DNA of 64,000 nt from Salinibacter pepae (GCF_947077775.1 NZ_CAMTTE010000001.1:1-64000), one strand, 5' to 3'; positions 31,536 to 39,483 are shown, numbered from the stretch's first letter. The notes: generated by a model from the sequence alone, not told the origin. Program-made: numbers and translations.

Positions 31536-31766
31536 ATGAGCGATCGAAGCTGGATCAAGGTGGGCGAGGATCCCTACCGTTTCGAGTACGGGCGTGAAAA
31601 CCCGAATCCGAACGGACCACCCATTATCGATCAGCTCGCGTACGTCGAGGAAGAAAAGCATTCGCCCTACTTCCATTGGGAGACCTACACCGACCATGAG
31701 AAGGGGGCAGCGCCAAGCCGGGAAGAAGCACAGGCGTCGGCGTTGGACGCGCTGCGCGACGAGTGA
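31536..31766 (+). CDS. Small protein of unknown function
   Basis: A 76-residue acidic product (MSDRSWIKVGEDPYRFEYGR onward), with a compact region PNGPPIIDQLAYVEEEKHSP and a helical end SREEAQASALDALRDE. The layout, a short beta sheet followed by an EAxxxAL helix, resembles DUF2188-type or HicB-like small proteins, but the match is too weak to name it. It lies between the integrase and tnpB and is read in the same direction. Confidence 0.45.
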   Translation: MSDRSWIKVGEDPYRFEYGRENPNPNGPPIIDQLAYVEEEKHSPYFHWETYTDHEKGAAPSREEAQASALDALRDE

Positions 31767-31925
31767 GGCGCTGTGGATGGACGGTACTGAATCGGTTGAG
31801 GCCGCCCCAATGATTTGCTCGATGAATGATTTGCTCGATGCAGGACAATAGAACTCGGTAGGGGGGCGGTGAAGCTGCCTCCATTTGTGGGATCCTCTGC
31901 TGCGAGTTAACTCCTTCATGCTGCT

Positions 31926-33374
31926 ATGTACCTGACGAGAAAGAAAAAGCTGGGGCAATCTGAGAAGCTGGACGAGATCGCGCGGGCCTGTGGGGACGTG
32001 TGGACCGACACGGTGACGTGGTTTTGGCGAACGGTCAGTCGACAGGGTGTCTGGTTAAGTAAGAGCCAGATGATGCAGTGGATGTGTACCCGTAAGATCA
32101 ACACCGAGAAGCAGAGCAACGTCTTTGAGCACCCCGATATGGAGGTGTTTGCGGGGAAACGGGAAAACCCCGCGGCCACGGTCGAAAGCCGGTATAACAT
32201 CGCTCAGAACACCGCACAGAACGTCGTCAGGGAGTTCTTCAACGCCCTCGATTCCTGGCGTGAGCGAGACAAACCCGATGCCAAACCGCCGTTCAAACCG
32301 AAGCGACACTACAAGGCGAGCTGGAAATACACACAGATCAGGCTTCGAGATGACGGTGTACTGCGACTTTCAACGGGGAGGGGCAACGAACCCGTCCTGA
32401 TCGATTGGCCACATCCGGAGCCCAAGCGCGTCGAGATTGGCTGGGATGGGGAGCAGTACGAGGCTCGCGTGCAGTATCCAGTAGAGCCTAATCGGGAACC
32501 GAAAGGAGACAAGGTGGCCGGAATTGATCTTGGAGAAGTGCACCTTGCGACGGCCACCACCGGGGAGAGAACCTGGCTCTTCAATGGGCGCCATCTGCGA
32601 AGCCTGCGCCGCTACCAGAACAAGACCAAGGCCACTCTGCAATCAAAGATTGACACCAAAGAGAAGGGATCGCGACGGTGGCAGAGGCTCGTCACCTCAA
32701 AGAAGAAACAGCTTTCGTCCCTTCGCAACCAGATCCGAGACGTCCTGCACAAGCTGTCGCGTCGGTTAGTGGAGACCCTGTATCAAGAGGGGGTGTCTAC
32801 GCTGGTGGTCGGTGACGTGCGGGACATCCGTGACGGTTTGGACTACGGGGCGAAAGGCAACCAGCGCCTTCACCAGTGGGCCCATGGCGCGTTTCGGCAC
32901 ATGTTGACCTATAAAGCGGAGCTGGCGGGGATGGAGGTCGAGTTGGAGCCGGAGTGCGACACCACGAAAACGTGCCCGTCGTGTGGCACAAAAAATCCAA
33001 CCAGGGGACGGAAGTACAGATGCTCCTCTTGCCACGCGGCGTTTCATCGAGACGAGGTGGGGGCGCTCAACATTAGAGAGAAGTATCTGGACGGAGACGG
33101 GTGGCAAGATGGCTACCTGTCGAGTCCAGTAGTTGCCGGTCAGGGCCTTACGGCTGCGCCTCCCGAGACATCGGACGAAACGGAGGCGCATAGCTCGCCG
33201 AGAGGCGGTAAGACCGACCAGCCTAGCCCCTTTGCGTCGGGCGAGGCTGCGGCACCCTCAGTGACGCGAGAAACCTCGCACGAGCGGGTCACGACCCATC
33301 CCGCAGGTGTGCGGTATCGGCCGCACATGGACTGCGGAGGGGACGGGTCCCCTGCCATTTCGTCGCAGGGGTGA
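31926..33374 (+). CDS. tnpB: TnpB, RNA-guided nuclease of an IS200/IS605-type element (no TnpA)
   Basis: A 482-residue TnpB starting MYLTRKKKLGQSEKLDEIAR. RuvC-like motif I is KVAGIDLGEVHLATA, with Asp. The zinc ribbon is CPSCGTKNPTRGRKYRCSSC and the final Asp is in FHRDEVGALNIREKY. The position where many TnpBs have the second acidic residue reads TLVVGDVRDIRDG, without Glu. A Glu instead lies in VELEPECDTTKTCPSCG, just before the ribbon, as in TnpB subfamilies with a relocated glutamate. No transposase TnpA is nearby, so this is an orphan (IS1341-like). The C-terminal AGVRYRPHMDCG is shared with the decayed copy at 62-63 kb. The stop codon lies inside the first CRISPR repeat. Confidence 0.9.
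   Translation: MYLTRKKKLGQSEKLDEIARACGDVWTDTVTWFWRTVSRQGVWLSKSQMMQWMCTRKINTEKQSNVFEHPDMEVFAGKRENPAATVESRYNIAQNTAQNVVREFFNALDSWRERDKPDAKPPFKPKRHYKASWKYTQIRLRDDGVLRLSTGRGNEPVLIDWPHPEPKRVEIGWDGEQYEARVQYPVEPNREPKGDKVAGIDLGEVHLATATTGERTWLFNGRHLRSLRRYQNKTKATLQSKIDTKEKGSRRWQRLVTSKKKQLSSLRNQIRDVLHKLSRRLVETLYQEGVSTLVVGDVRDIRDGLDYGAKGNQRLHQWAHGAFRHMLTYKAELAGMEVELEPECDTTKTCPSCGTKNPTRGRKYRCSSCHAAFHRDEVGALNIREKYLDGDGWQDGYLSSPVVAGQGLTAAPPETSDETEAHSSPRGGKTDQPSPFASGEAAAPSVTRETSHERVTTHPAGVRYRPHMDCGGDGSPAISSQG
33349..33371 (+). ncRNA. Probable right-end hairpin / 3' part of the TnpB omega RNA
   Basis: CCCCTGC (33349-33355) pairs perfectly with GCAGGGG (33365-33371) around the loop CATTTCGTC. In this transposon family the guide RNA overlaps the end of tnpB and ends in such a right-end structure, and the bases just after it act as the guide. 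The full RNA boundaries cannot be read from sequence alone. Confidence 0.45.
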
Positions 33375-33579
33375 CCCCGCACACGCGGGGATGGTCCGAT
33401 GTTCTGGTCGTCGGCATTGGAATCGGACTCGGTGACCCCGCACAGACGGGGATGGTCCTCAGGACAGTAATGGTAGGGCACTCTGGTCACGGTGACCTCG
33501 CACACGTTGGGGTAGTCTCTGGCCCTTGCGCTCACGCAGGACGTGGGCAATTGTGACCTTGCGCAAGCGGGGGTAATTT
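33370..33579 (+). CRISPR. Short decaying type I-E-like CRISPR array (4 repeats, 3 spacers)
   Basis: Four 28-bp repeats lie at 33370-33397, 33431-33458, 33491-33518 and 33552-33579. Spacers are 33, 32 and 33 bases, so the period is 60-61. The first repeat begins GGTGACCCCGCACACGCGG and ends GGATGGTCC, with a perfect CCCCGC/GCGGGG stem, the type I-E pattern. The second has two changes in the loop and stem. The third and fourth are increasingly degenerate (GGTGACCTCGCACACGTTGG; TGTGACCTTGCGCAAGCGGG). No cas gene is in the window. Loss of repeat identity suggests the array is no longer maintained. Confidence 0.8.
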
Positions 33580-33817
33580 TGGGCAAGATGCGTGCACATG
33601 GCGCATATCTTTGTTTTTTTTTTTTTTCCGCTCCCATCCATGATACATGTGAATTGCGAGCGTGACGGAAGGCCAGTGTAGAGAAGGTATCTACAATTAA
33701 TAAGAGGGCTTTCCGCCCCCCTTCAGCTTGGTTATTTTGACGAGTTATGTTAACGAAACGTGGAGATGAGGCTTTGGTACTGGGGCCACTGCCTTCCCCC
33801 CAAGATGCCCCGGCCCC
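33580..33817. other. Noncoding stretch after the CRISPR array with a long T run
   Basis: Contains a run of about 16 T near 33611-33627 and an AT-richer stretch before the next gene. It could be a former leader, but the least degenerate repeats are on the other side, which argues against that. Confidence 0.4.
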
Positions 33818-34237
33818 ATGAGCTACTATTTCTCCGCGTTCGGCTTGATGTACCTGTTGCCCATCGTGCTCGTCTACGGGCTTGTGTGGTACAAGCGGCC
33901 CCTGACGGCCGTGCTTGTGACCGTTTTCGCCATGAAGGCATTCTTTGAGGTGTTGACAGGCCACATGGTCAGCTATGCCGTGGGGGCGGTGCTGGGAGGG
34001 GCGGTGGCCCTTTCTTGGTCTGCCGGCCAATGGAAGTGGAACGCGGGTCTTTTTCTGCTGGGGGTCGGCCTCTTGTTTTGGGTAACACACTCCAACGGCG
34101 TGCTCTACGTCGCGGGGTCGCTCAATCCCCCTGCGGCCTACGGCATGACGGCGGGCGTCGGGATTGCCGTCCTGCGTGCTGGCTTCTACGGCGTGCTGCG
34201 CCTGTTGTCGAGCAAGGAAAAACCCCACCCCATTTAG
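33818..34237 (+). CDS. Small multi-pass membrane protein
   Basis: A 139-residue protein starting MSYYFSAFGLMYLLPIVLVY. About four hydrophobic segments follow (MYLLPIVLVYGLVWY, TAVLVTVFAMKAFFEVL, AVGAVLGGAVALSW, AGLFLLGVGLLFWV) with a short basic-polar tail SSKEKPHPI. I do not recognise the family. It lies alone after the CRISPR remnant, and its function is not deducible. Confidence 0.6.
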   Translation: MSYYFSAFGLMYLLPIVLVYGLVWYKRPLTAVLVTVFAMKAFFEVLTGHMVSYAVGAVLGGAVALSWSAGQWKWNAGLFLLGVGLLFWVTHSNGVLYVAGSLNPPAAYGMTAGVGIAVLRAGFYGVLRLLSSKEKPHPI

Positions 34238-34323
34238 GGGACGAAGCTTGAATGAGCCACACTCGCACGTACAGATCGGAGAGATCGTGGGCGGGATTGG
34301 CCTTCGCTGCTGACTCGGAAAAA

Positions 34324-34752
34324 TCAGTCAGGCCCGTAAGGGTGGTTTCTGGCACCACTACCTGCTTGGGTGGATCCAACCACATCTTCGGGATGAAAAC
34401 TTTCGCCCTGTCCAGAGGGGCGCTCCTGATACACGTCCCGTACACTTGAGTGCTGATCGACGGCGTTTGCCAGAAATGGGAGATCGACCCCGAACGCTGG
34501 GCCGAGATGCGAGAAAGGCCCGGCGTCGAGAACCAATCGCTCGTGCAGTCCGAGATGTTGCGTTCGAGTACCGGGGGCCGTCTGACCACCTGGTTCTTCA
34601 ACTGCTCGTATGACGGACGAGTGAGCAGGAGCGGGACCCAGGTAAAGTGTGGTCCCTGCCCACGTGGTTTCAATATCCGCCGCCGCGTGGTGGGCGATCA
34701 CGCGAGGTGGTTTTGGGCTACGCATCTTGCTCGTCACCGTGGCTGATCTCAT
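34324..34752 (-). pseudogene. Degenerate frame with a possible PIN-domain start
   Basis: A 142-codon frame with mixed composition. One part, HERLVLDAGPFSHLGP, looks like the opening strand and acidic residue of a PIN-domain nuclease (compare vLDaGPL). The rest does not hold to a PIN fold and other frames look no better. The start overlaps the end of the next minus-strand gene by 35 bases. I see it as remains of a toxin-like gene at best. Confidence 0.2.
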
Positions 34753-34957
34753 TCAGCTTCGTCGCCCAGTGGTAGGGCCGGTGGAGCTGTCCTCGCTCCA
34801 GGCACTGGTCAAGCAGCCGCTGGATGCCTTCGCGAGTTGCCTGATCATCGGTTCTGGTTGCTTCCAGAGCAGATTCCTTCTTAAGCGCTTCCATCTCAAT
34901 TTGGAGTCGGTACCTGGAAGGTTCGAGCGCTGACGGCAGGCAGAAAAGTCCCTGCAT
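34718..34957 (-). CDS. Small helical protein of unknown function
   Basis: Seventy-nine residues, with a likely coiled region MEALKKESALEATRTDDQAT followed by REGIQRLLDQCLERGQLHRP. It may start at the internal Met of MEALKKES. Residue usage looks like a genuine small protein. Its position just upstream of the PIN-like remnant would suit an antitoxin, but nothing in the sequence proves it. Confidence 0.35.
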   Translation of the reverse strand: MQGLFCLPSALEPSRYRLQIEMEALKKESALEATRTDDQATREGIQRLLDQCLERGQLHRPYHWATKLNEISHGDEQDA

Positions 34958-35319
34958 GAGCGCGCTTTCTCCAATCCCAGGCTGCGACCCAAGTTGTCAA
35001 GAGTTGCTACTCCGAGGTCAGGTAAACGCTTCCTCCAGGAAGGCTTCATTCAAAGTCGCACGCGAAAAGCCTCTCTATCGGATGGAGGGTCGCGCGGGAG
35101 GGGGGGTGAGTGAATAAGTCCGTCGAACCTATTGAGCCAGCCGTCACGGTGACCCGTCTCTGGTGGTATCTGTGGTCCAATGGCCTTTGGTGAGATCTGA
35201 CCAGCTGCATAAGTTTATTAATAACAGACTATGCCGCGCGACAGCACCGCTATTGCGAGAATAGAAGGTGCATCTAAACAATTGGTCGGTTGTCAACCGG
35301 TAAGGGACAAGGCACAAAT
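34958..35319. other. Noncoding stretch, composition shifting to AT-rich
   Basis: About 360 bases with no supported gene. GC content falls sharply from about 35,200 on, marking the entry to the iteron-like field. Confidence 0.5.
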
Positions 35320-35656
35320 GCTAGGATTCTTAGGAGTTCAGGATTTTCAAAGAGCCGAGTTCTCTGAGCCAAGCGTCTTCTCTCTCAGGGTTGACCTCTC
35401 TCGATATAGAGAATCTCTGCGCACACAGATTCCCTGAGCACACAAGATCTGTCAGCTCTGATATTTTGTGGGCATTGAGATTCTCTCAGCAGAACCGTGC
35501 TCTCACAGTAGTATGTCTCTCTGGCGTGTGTTCTCTCCTCACCTCATATTACTAGGCAGAAATTTTTCTCTACGAGATTTATTCTCTCACAGAATTTGCC
35601 TCACATGCACATATAACATGAGAGAAAAAATATCTCAGTCTCACGTGAGAAAAGAA
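35320..35656. repeat. Iteron-like field of TTCTCT(C)nG/A motifs, candidate replication origin
   Basis: In an unusually AT-rich stretch the motif TTCTCT or a one-base variant recurs about ten times on both strands: GTTCTCTGAGCC (35359), TTCTCTCTCAGG (35378), ATTCCCTGAGCA (35429), ATTCTCTCAGCA (35480), GTTCTCTCCTCA (35530), TTTCTCTACGAG (35565), ATTCTCTCACAG (35581), inverted ATGAGAGAAAAA (35618). A perfect 12-bp palindrome TCTCACGTGAGA sits at 35639-35650. The field lies directly upstream of an HTH gene and an SF3 helicase gene. P4-like elements have such cis repeats for their replication protein, so an origin or operator cluster is the best reading. Confidence 0.6.
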
Positions 35657-35810
35657 AAGTTATATGAGCACGCTTTTATGAAGTAATTGTGTATAGACAT
35701 CGAATATGGTTAATAACGATGAAGATCGTGAAACCTAAACCGTTTCGATAGTAATAAGACGCAAGGTTTTAAAATATACGCTTTACCCACAGGAAATACT
35801 GGTTTTTACC

Positions 35811-36005
35811 ATGAAGCAATCCAACCGACGGCCATCACATGACCTTTCCTTTCTCTCCCCGAAGGAAGTTGCCGATGAGTTAGGAGTTACGCCCCGGACA
35901 GTCTACAACTGGATCTATTCTGAGGAGATAGATGCCACTAAGATTGGTGGAGTATGGCGAATTTCTGCGACATCCCTCAGGCGTAGGATGGAAGAGGAGG
36001 GCTGA
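35811..36005 (+). CDS. Excisionase/MerR-type helix-turn-helix protein
   Basis: A 64-residue protein, MKQSNRRPSHDLSFLSPKEV onward. LSPKEVADELGVTPRTVYNWIYS is the helix-turn-helix of the excise/AlpA family, followed by the wing IDATKIGGVWRISATSL. Such proteins act as recombination directionality factors or as regulators of excision in integrative elements. It is immediately downstream of the iteron-like field and 61 bases before the helicase gene, so it may bind the field and control the replication module. Confidence 0.85.
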   Translation: MKQSNRRPSHDLSFLSPKEVADELGVTPRTVYNWIYSEEIDATKIGGVWRISATSLRRRMEEEG

Positions 36006-36066
36006 ACACAGCGGTTCTTCTCATGACGAGAGAATTTGACTTGGCATCAAAAACCAAAAATCAGAC

Positions 36067-37521
36067 ATGAAGAATCCACCAACGAGTGTCGCCTCTGGGG
36101 ACGGCCACAAGATGCCAGATCCTGAGTTAAGTGTGAGGCAGAGCAGTTCGGTCTCGCTGCTTGACTATCCTGATACGGATTCAGGTAATGCTGAACGTCT
36201 GGCGGCTCTATACAGCCATCAAATCTGCTATCGATACGATGGGGAATGCTGGCACATCTACGACCGAGAGGCTGGGGTGTGGGAAGAGGCCCAAGAGGAC
36301 GAAATTAAAAGCTTTGCCCGTAGAACAGTAAGGCAATTTCGAAATGAGCTAGAGGCCATCCAGTGCCGTCCTGGAGATAGCAGGTTCGAGTTCGCTTTGA
36401 AGTCGGAAAATAGCTCTCGATTGAACAACCTCGTACGGGAGGCAAGAACACTCGCAAAACTGAGGGTCCCTTCTGAAGAGTTCGATGCTGATCCCTTACT
36501 TCTGAATACGCAGAACGGGGTGGTTGACCTCGAAACCGGGACGCTCCGTGAGCACACACCCGAAGATTTTTTCACACGGACCTGCGGTGCGAAGTATGTG
36601 GAAGGTTCCAATGCACCTAAATGGGAAGCATTTCTGCGCACCATCTTCGATGGCGACGAGGAGCTGGTTGACTACGTGCAACGGATAGCTGGCTACGCTT
36701 TGTCTGGCTTGGCGACCGAACAATGCATGTTCATTCTGAAAGGAGATGGGGCTAATGGCAAGTCCACCTTTCTCGAGGTCTTGAGGGCAGTACTCGGTGG
36801 CTACGCGGCCAACACGCCCGTTCAAACACTTCTTCCAGGGAGTAGGCAGGGACCCGACGCAGACTTAGCACGACTGCCGAACGTCCGTTTCTTGACAGTT
36901 AGCGAGATCGAGCGTGATGAAGAGCTCGTGGAATCAAGGGTAAAGCGTCTGACGGGTGAAGACCAGATGGCCGTCCGAGACTTGTACGAAGGATACTTTG
37001 AGTACACACCGGACTTCGCTCTCTTCATGGCTACTAATCACTGGCCGAAGGTGTCTGCCAACGATTATGCGTTTTGGCGCCGGATGCGTGTGATTCCTTT
37101 CTCGGTTCGAATACCAACTGCAAAGCGGAATCCCCATCTCAAGCGGGAACTGCTAAATGAGTCAGATGGAATATTGGCTTGGGCCGTAGACGGCTTCCGG
37201 AAGTGGAAGAATAATCCTCTTCAAAACGAGCCCTTAGCGTCAAAGCAGGAGAAAAATCGGTGGAAAGGTAAGATTGACCGGTGTGTCTCCACTTTTGTTT
37301 CGAGCTGTGTAGCTCGAAAAACCGGGGAGGATGTTCGCACTCGCCACGTGTACAATGCGTACGTCAATTATTGCTCAACCAGAGACATGGAGCCGCTGAG
37401 TCACAAGCAGCTCAACATGCGTATCGAGCACCACTTCGACGGGAGCATCTACAAGAAGCGGACAGGGGCGGGTGGAAGCGCTCATTGGATTGGACTCGAA
37501 CTGTACGTAAGTGGTAAATAA
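36067..37521 (+). CDS. P4/D5-family SF3 DNA helicase (phage/plasmid primase-helicase, helicase part)
   Basis: A 484-residue protein. An N-terminal D5_N-like domain (YSHQICYRYDGECWHIYDRE, LLNTQNGVVDLETGTLREHT) precedes an SF3 helicase. Walker A is FILKGDGANGKSTFLEVLRA; a Walker B/acidic motif is FLTVSEIERDEELVES; the sensor is FALFMATNHWPKVSAND, with FWRRMRVIPF. There is no recognisable Toprim or prim-pol domain, so it may only unwind, with host priming. Such proteins initiate replication of P4-like satellites, some plasmids and integrative elements. Its GC content is clearly lower than the core genes, a sign of transfer. Confidence 0.88.
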   Translation: MKNPPTSVASGDGHKMPDPELSVRQSSSVSLLDYPDTDSGNAERLAALYSHQICYRYDGECWHIYDREAGVWEEAQEDEIKSFARRTVRQFRNELEAIQCRPGDSRFEFALKSENSSRLNNLVREARTLAKLRVPSEEFDADPLLLNTQNGVVDLETGTLREHTPEDFFTRTCGAKYVEGSNAPKWEAFLRTIFDGDEELVDYVQRIAGYALSGLATEQCMFILKGDGANGKSTFLEVLRAVLGGYAANTPVQTLLPGSRQGPDADLARLPNVRFLTVSEIERDEELVESRVKRLTGEDQMAVRDLYEGYFEYTPDFALFMATNHWPKVSANDYAFWRRMRVIPFSVRIPTAKRNPHLKRELLNESDGILAWAVDGFRKWKNNPLQNEPLASKQEKNRWKGKIDRCVSTFVSSCVARKTGEDVRTRHVYNAYVNYCSTRDMEPLSHKQLNMRIEHHFDGSIYKKRTGAGGSAHWIGLELYVSGK

Positions 37522-37548
37522 GCGTGGGGCGGAGCGCGAGTGGAGGAG

Positions 37549-37646
37549 CTGAGGTAACTGAGCAGCGAATCTGAAAAAATACCTAGATACGAGTCCAACC
37601 CTCTTGCTTTTTCCATACATTGGCTCAGTTACCTCAGTTACCTCAG
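37549..37646. repeat. 14-bp inverted repeat with an overlapping second copy
   Basis: CTGAGGTAACTGAG at 37549-37562 is the exact reverse complement of CTCAGTTACCTCAG at 37624-37637. A second, overlapping copy of the latter lies at 37633-37646. It starts 28 bases after the helicase stop codon, so it may be a binding site for a replication or regulatory protein, or form a long hairpin. Confidence 0.7.
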
Positions 37647-38229
37647 TAGAGAGTGAAGTTTGCTCAACAGACAAAGCGAAATCGAGATTTTTACTGCGGA
37701 GTTGGAGTGCGGAATATGTGTTCAACCCGACTCCGGGGTGTTTAAGGGGGGAGGGGGGTCCCCACGTTGAAAATCCACTCCTACGAGGAGAGGCAGCGTG
37801 TGGCCTCGTGCCCGCCCGGAGTCGGCCCCCTTTTGGGTCCGGAAGGTCCTCTCTTAGCTGCCTTCCGGCCATGCTTGGTCAGGGGGAGCTTGGGACTCCC
37901 TACAACGTAGAGCGCTGCGCATGTCCGGTAGCCACACCGAGCGCACGCGCGACTACGCCAGGCGTGGGAACGCAGCCTTGACACCACAGCCCTGGAACGG
38001 CGAAGATCGGGAGTAGAACCTCTCAGGTGGTGTCGAGGCTCTTTTTTTTTTGCGACACGCTCCGGAAACTCATTCCCATCAACAGCACAATAGGTCAGAC
38101 TTTCAATAGGTCTTCCGTTGGGTCTCACGAATCAACAGTCCACCGCCCCTCCCTCCGAGGTTCCCTACAGGGTTTCAGGTGTGAGCTTGCAGTTGCGAGC
38201 CGCTGGGGGTATGCCTGCAGGGAAGGGCG
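37647..38229. ncRNA. Noncoding, possibly structured transcript region ending in a terminator
   Basis: No supported gene in about 580 bases. CCGGAAGG (37839-37846) pairs with CCTTCCGG (37861-37868). GACACCAC (37980-37987) pairs with GTGGTGTC (38027-38034), followed by GAGGCTC and a run of ten T ending at 38051. This gives a credible terminator and the outline of a structured RNA. I could not assign it to a known RNA class; SRP RNA was considered and dropped. Confidence 0.3.
37980..38051 (+). terminator. Rho-independent-type terminator
   Basis: The GACACCAC/GTGGTGTC stem (long internal loop) lies directly upstream of GAGGCTC and a run of ten T. It may end a transcript running from the helicase module or a separate small RNA. 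Confidence 0.55.
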
Positions 38230-38682
38230 GTGGCCTTCTCGGCGCTGGTGGTCGGCCACACGGTGTTTCTGGGCACCGCCGCCGAACTGCTCTACATGCC
38301 GGCCGCGTATCTGAACACGGGTCCGTCGTCGGGATTGCCCACAAACGCGACAATCGTTATCACCGCTGTCTACGTCGTATTTGTCGCCATAGGAACCTTC
38401 GGTGGGGGATGGAAAAGCGGGCTCAAGGGCCTCCTTGCGACTGGATGGGCAGCCTTCGAACAGGCGCTCGTTCTGGGGATCGTAATTGCCGGGTATGTCA
38501 TCTGGATGATCTCTGCCCGTCTTGGGGGCGATTTCTCCCCTGGGGCGACCTTCAGTCTATCTGTCAGTGACACGACGGGCGACGCCACGGCAGTGGCCTT
38601 GCAGATTCTTCCCGCGGTGGCAATCTTGCTGATCCCCTTCGCCCTGCACGCGGGACTCGAGCTTTACTACAGGCGCAAGTAA
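38230..38682 (+). CDS. Membrane protein of unknown function
   Basis: A 150-residue product from a GTG at 38230 (MAFSALVVGHTVFLGTAAEL). Four hydrophobic segments are seen: VVGHTVFLGTAAELLYM, TIVITAVYVVFVAIGTF, ALVLGIVIAGYVIWMIS and ALQILPAVAILLIPFALHAG, ending YYRRK. No family is recognised. Several membrane genes of this type sit in the element between recognisable modules. Confidence 0.5.
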   Translation: MAFSALVVGHTVFLGTAAELLYMPAAYLNTGPSSGLPTNATIVITAVYVVFVAIGTFGGGWKSGLKGLLATGWAAFEQALVLGIVIAGYVIWMISARLGGDFSPGATFSLSVSDTTGDATAVALQILPAVAILLIPFALHAGLELYYRRK

Positions 38683-38742
38683 CCGTATTTTTGGTTTCAG
38701 TGGGGGATGCCTTTCACCCAAAGTGTCTCACGGATCTCATCT

Positions 38743-39264
38743 ATGGAGCTTGAACTCCAATTCTCGAGCGATGAGCTTTCCTCCTGGGCAGATCGCTATG
38801 GCTATGCCACGCCGGAGGAAAACGCACGTGCTGCAGCAACGGGGAGGAAACTCGAAGAACAGGGCTACCCGACCCTCGACCAGCTGGCTCGCATCTGCGA
38901 ATGGAAGACGCCAAGATCCCGATCACACGTCCAGAAAAACAGTGATTTCTTTGCGCGAGAGGTGACCCGCTCCTGTGTCACTTCGGATAGTGAACGGTTT
39001 CGGATCGAGGTTCTAACCCTACTGGATGGTGTGGCGTGGCCCACTGCCTCGGTCATCTTGCACTTCGGCCATCCAGACCCGTACCCGATCATCGACTACC
39101 GGGCGTTATGGAGCCTCAGGGTGGATGAACCGTCCCGATATACCTTTGACCTCTGGAGCCCGTACGTCCAGGCGTGCCGGGCGCTGTCCAAGAAGAGTGG
39201 ATTGTCGATGCGTGAGGTCGACCAGGCGCTCTGGCAGTACTCGAAGGAAAAGCAGGAGAGCTGA
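38743..39264 (+). CDS. HhH-GPD-like protein of unknown function
   Basis: Product of 173 residues from MELELQFSSDELSSWADRYG (12 codons longer if the upstream ATG is used). The segment LTLLDGVAWPTASVILHFGH, then PYPIIDYRALWSLRV, has the helix-turn plus P-x-x-D-Y/R-R pattern of helix-hairpin-helix DNA glycosylase folds (compare gvGpkTA..lL followed by yPv.D.rv). No catalytic Lys is evident. It could be a DNA-binding or lesion-recognition protein carried by the element. Confidence in the fold is moderate, in function low. Confidence 0.55.
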   Translation: MELELQFSSDELSSWADRYGYATPEENARAAATGRKLEEQGYPTLDQLARICEWKTPRSRSHVQKNSDFFAREVTRSCVTSDSERFRIEVLTLLDGVAWPTASVILHFGHPDPYPIIDYRALWSLRVDEPSRYTFDLWSPYVQACRALSKKSGLSMREVDQALWQYSKEKQES

Positions 39265-39483
39265 GGAGATTGGCGCCTATCTACCGTAGCCGAGCAGAGG
39301 AGCTGAGTAAGAAGGATGGCATAGGAATGGTGGCACGGCCCAACCGGGGCTTGATTGCCCGCTGAGTGGATTTGCAAGGAAAGGGCAGTGGAGCGAACTG
39401 AACTGACCGATTCGAGTCGGCAGTGGCCATCGACCACAAAGCAGCCAGGTATTGTCTCTGTTATTGCAAGGTAAATTTTTGTC
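39265..39483. other. Noncoding gap upstream of the nuclease gene
   Basis: About 220 bases. A TAAATTTTTG stretch just before the ATG of the SNase gene is near the TAnnTTTG promoter form, but too close to the start for a leader. Confidence 0.3.

Noticed and set aside
33271-33297. A further CRISPR-like repeat upstream of repeat 1
   Set aside because: It shares ACCTCGCAC and GCGGG with the repeats, but the spacing to repeat 1 is about 101 bases, not 61, and it lies inside the tnpB coding sequence conserved with the other copy.
33140-34228. A 362-codon minus-strand frame across the CRISPR repeats
   Set aside because: Its repeated P-R-V-R-G type peptides come from translating the CRISPR repeats; the region is not coding on this strand.
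37830-37900. SRP-like GGAA hairpin in the noncoding region after the helicase gene
   Set aside because: The stem is present but the conserved SRP Alu-like or asymmetric loop bases are not, and an SRP gene in a mobile element is unlikely.
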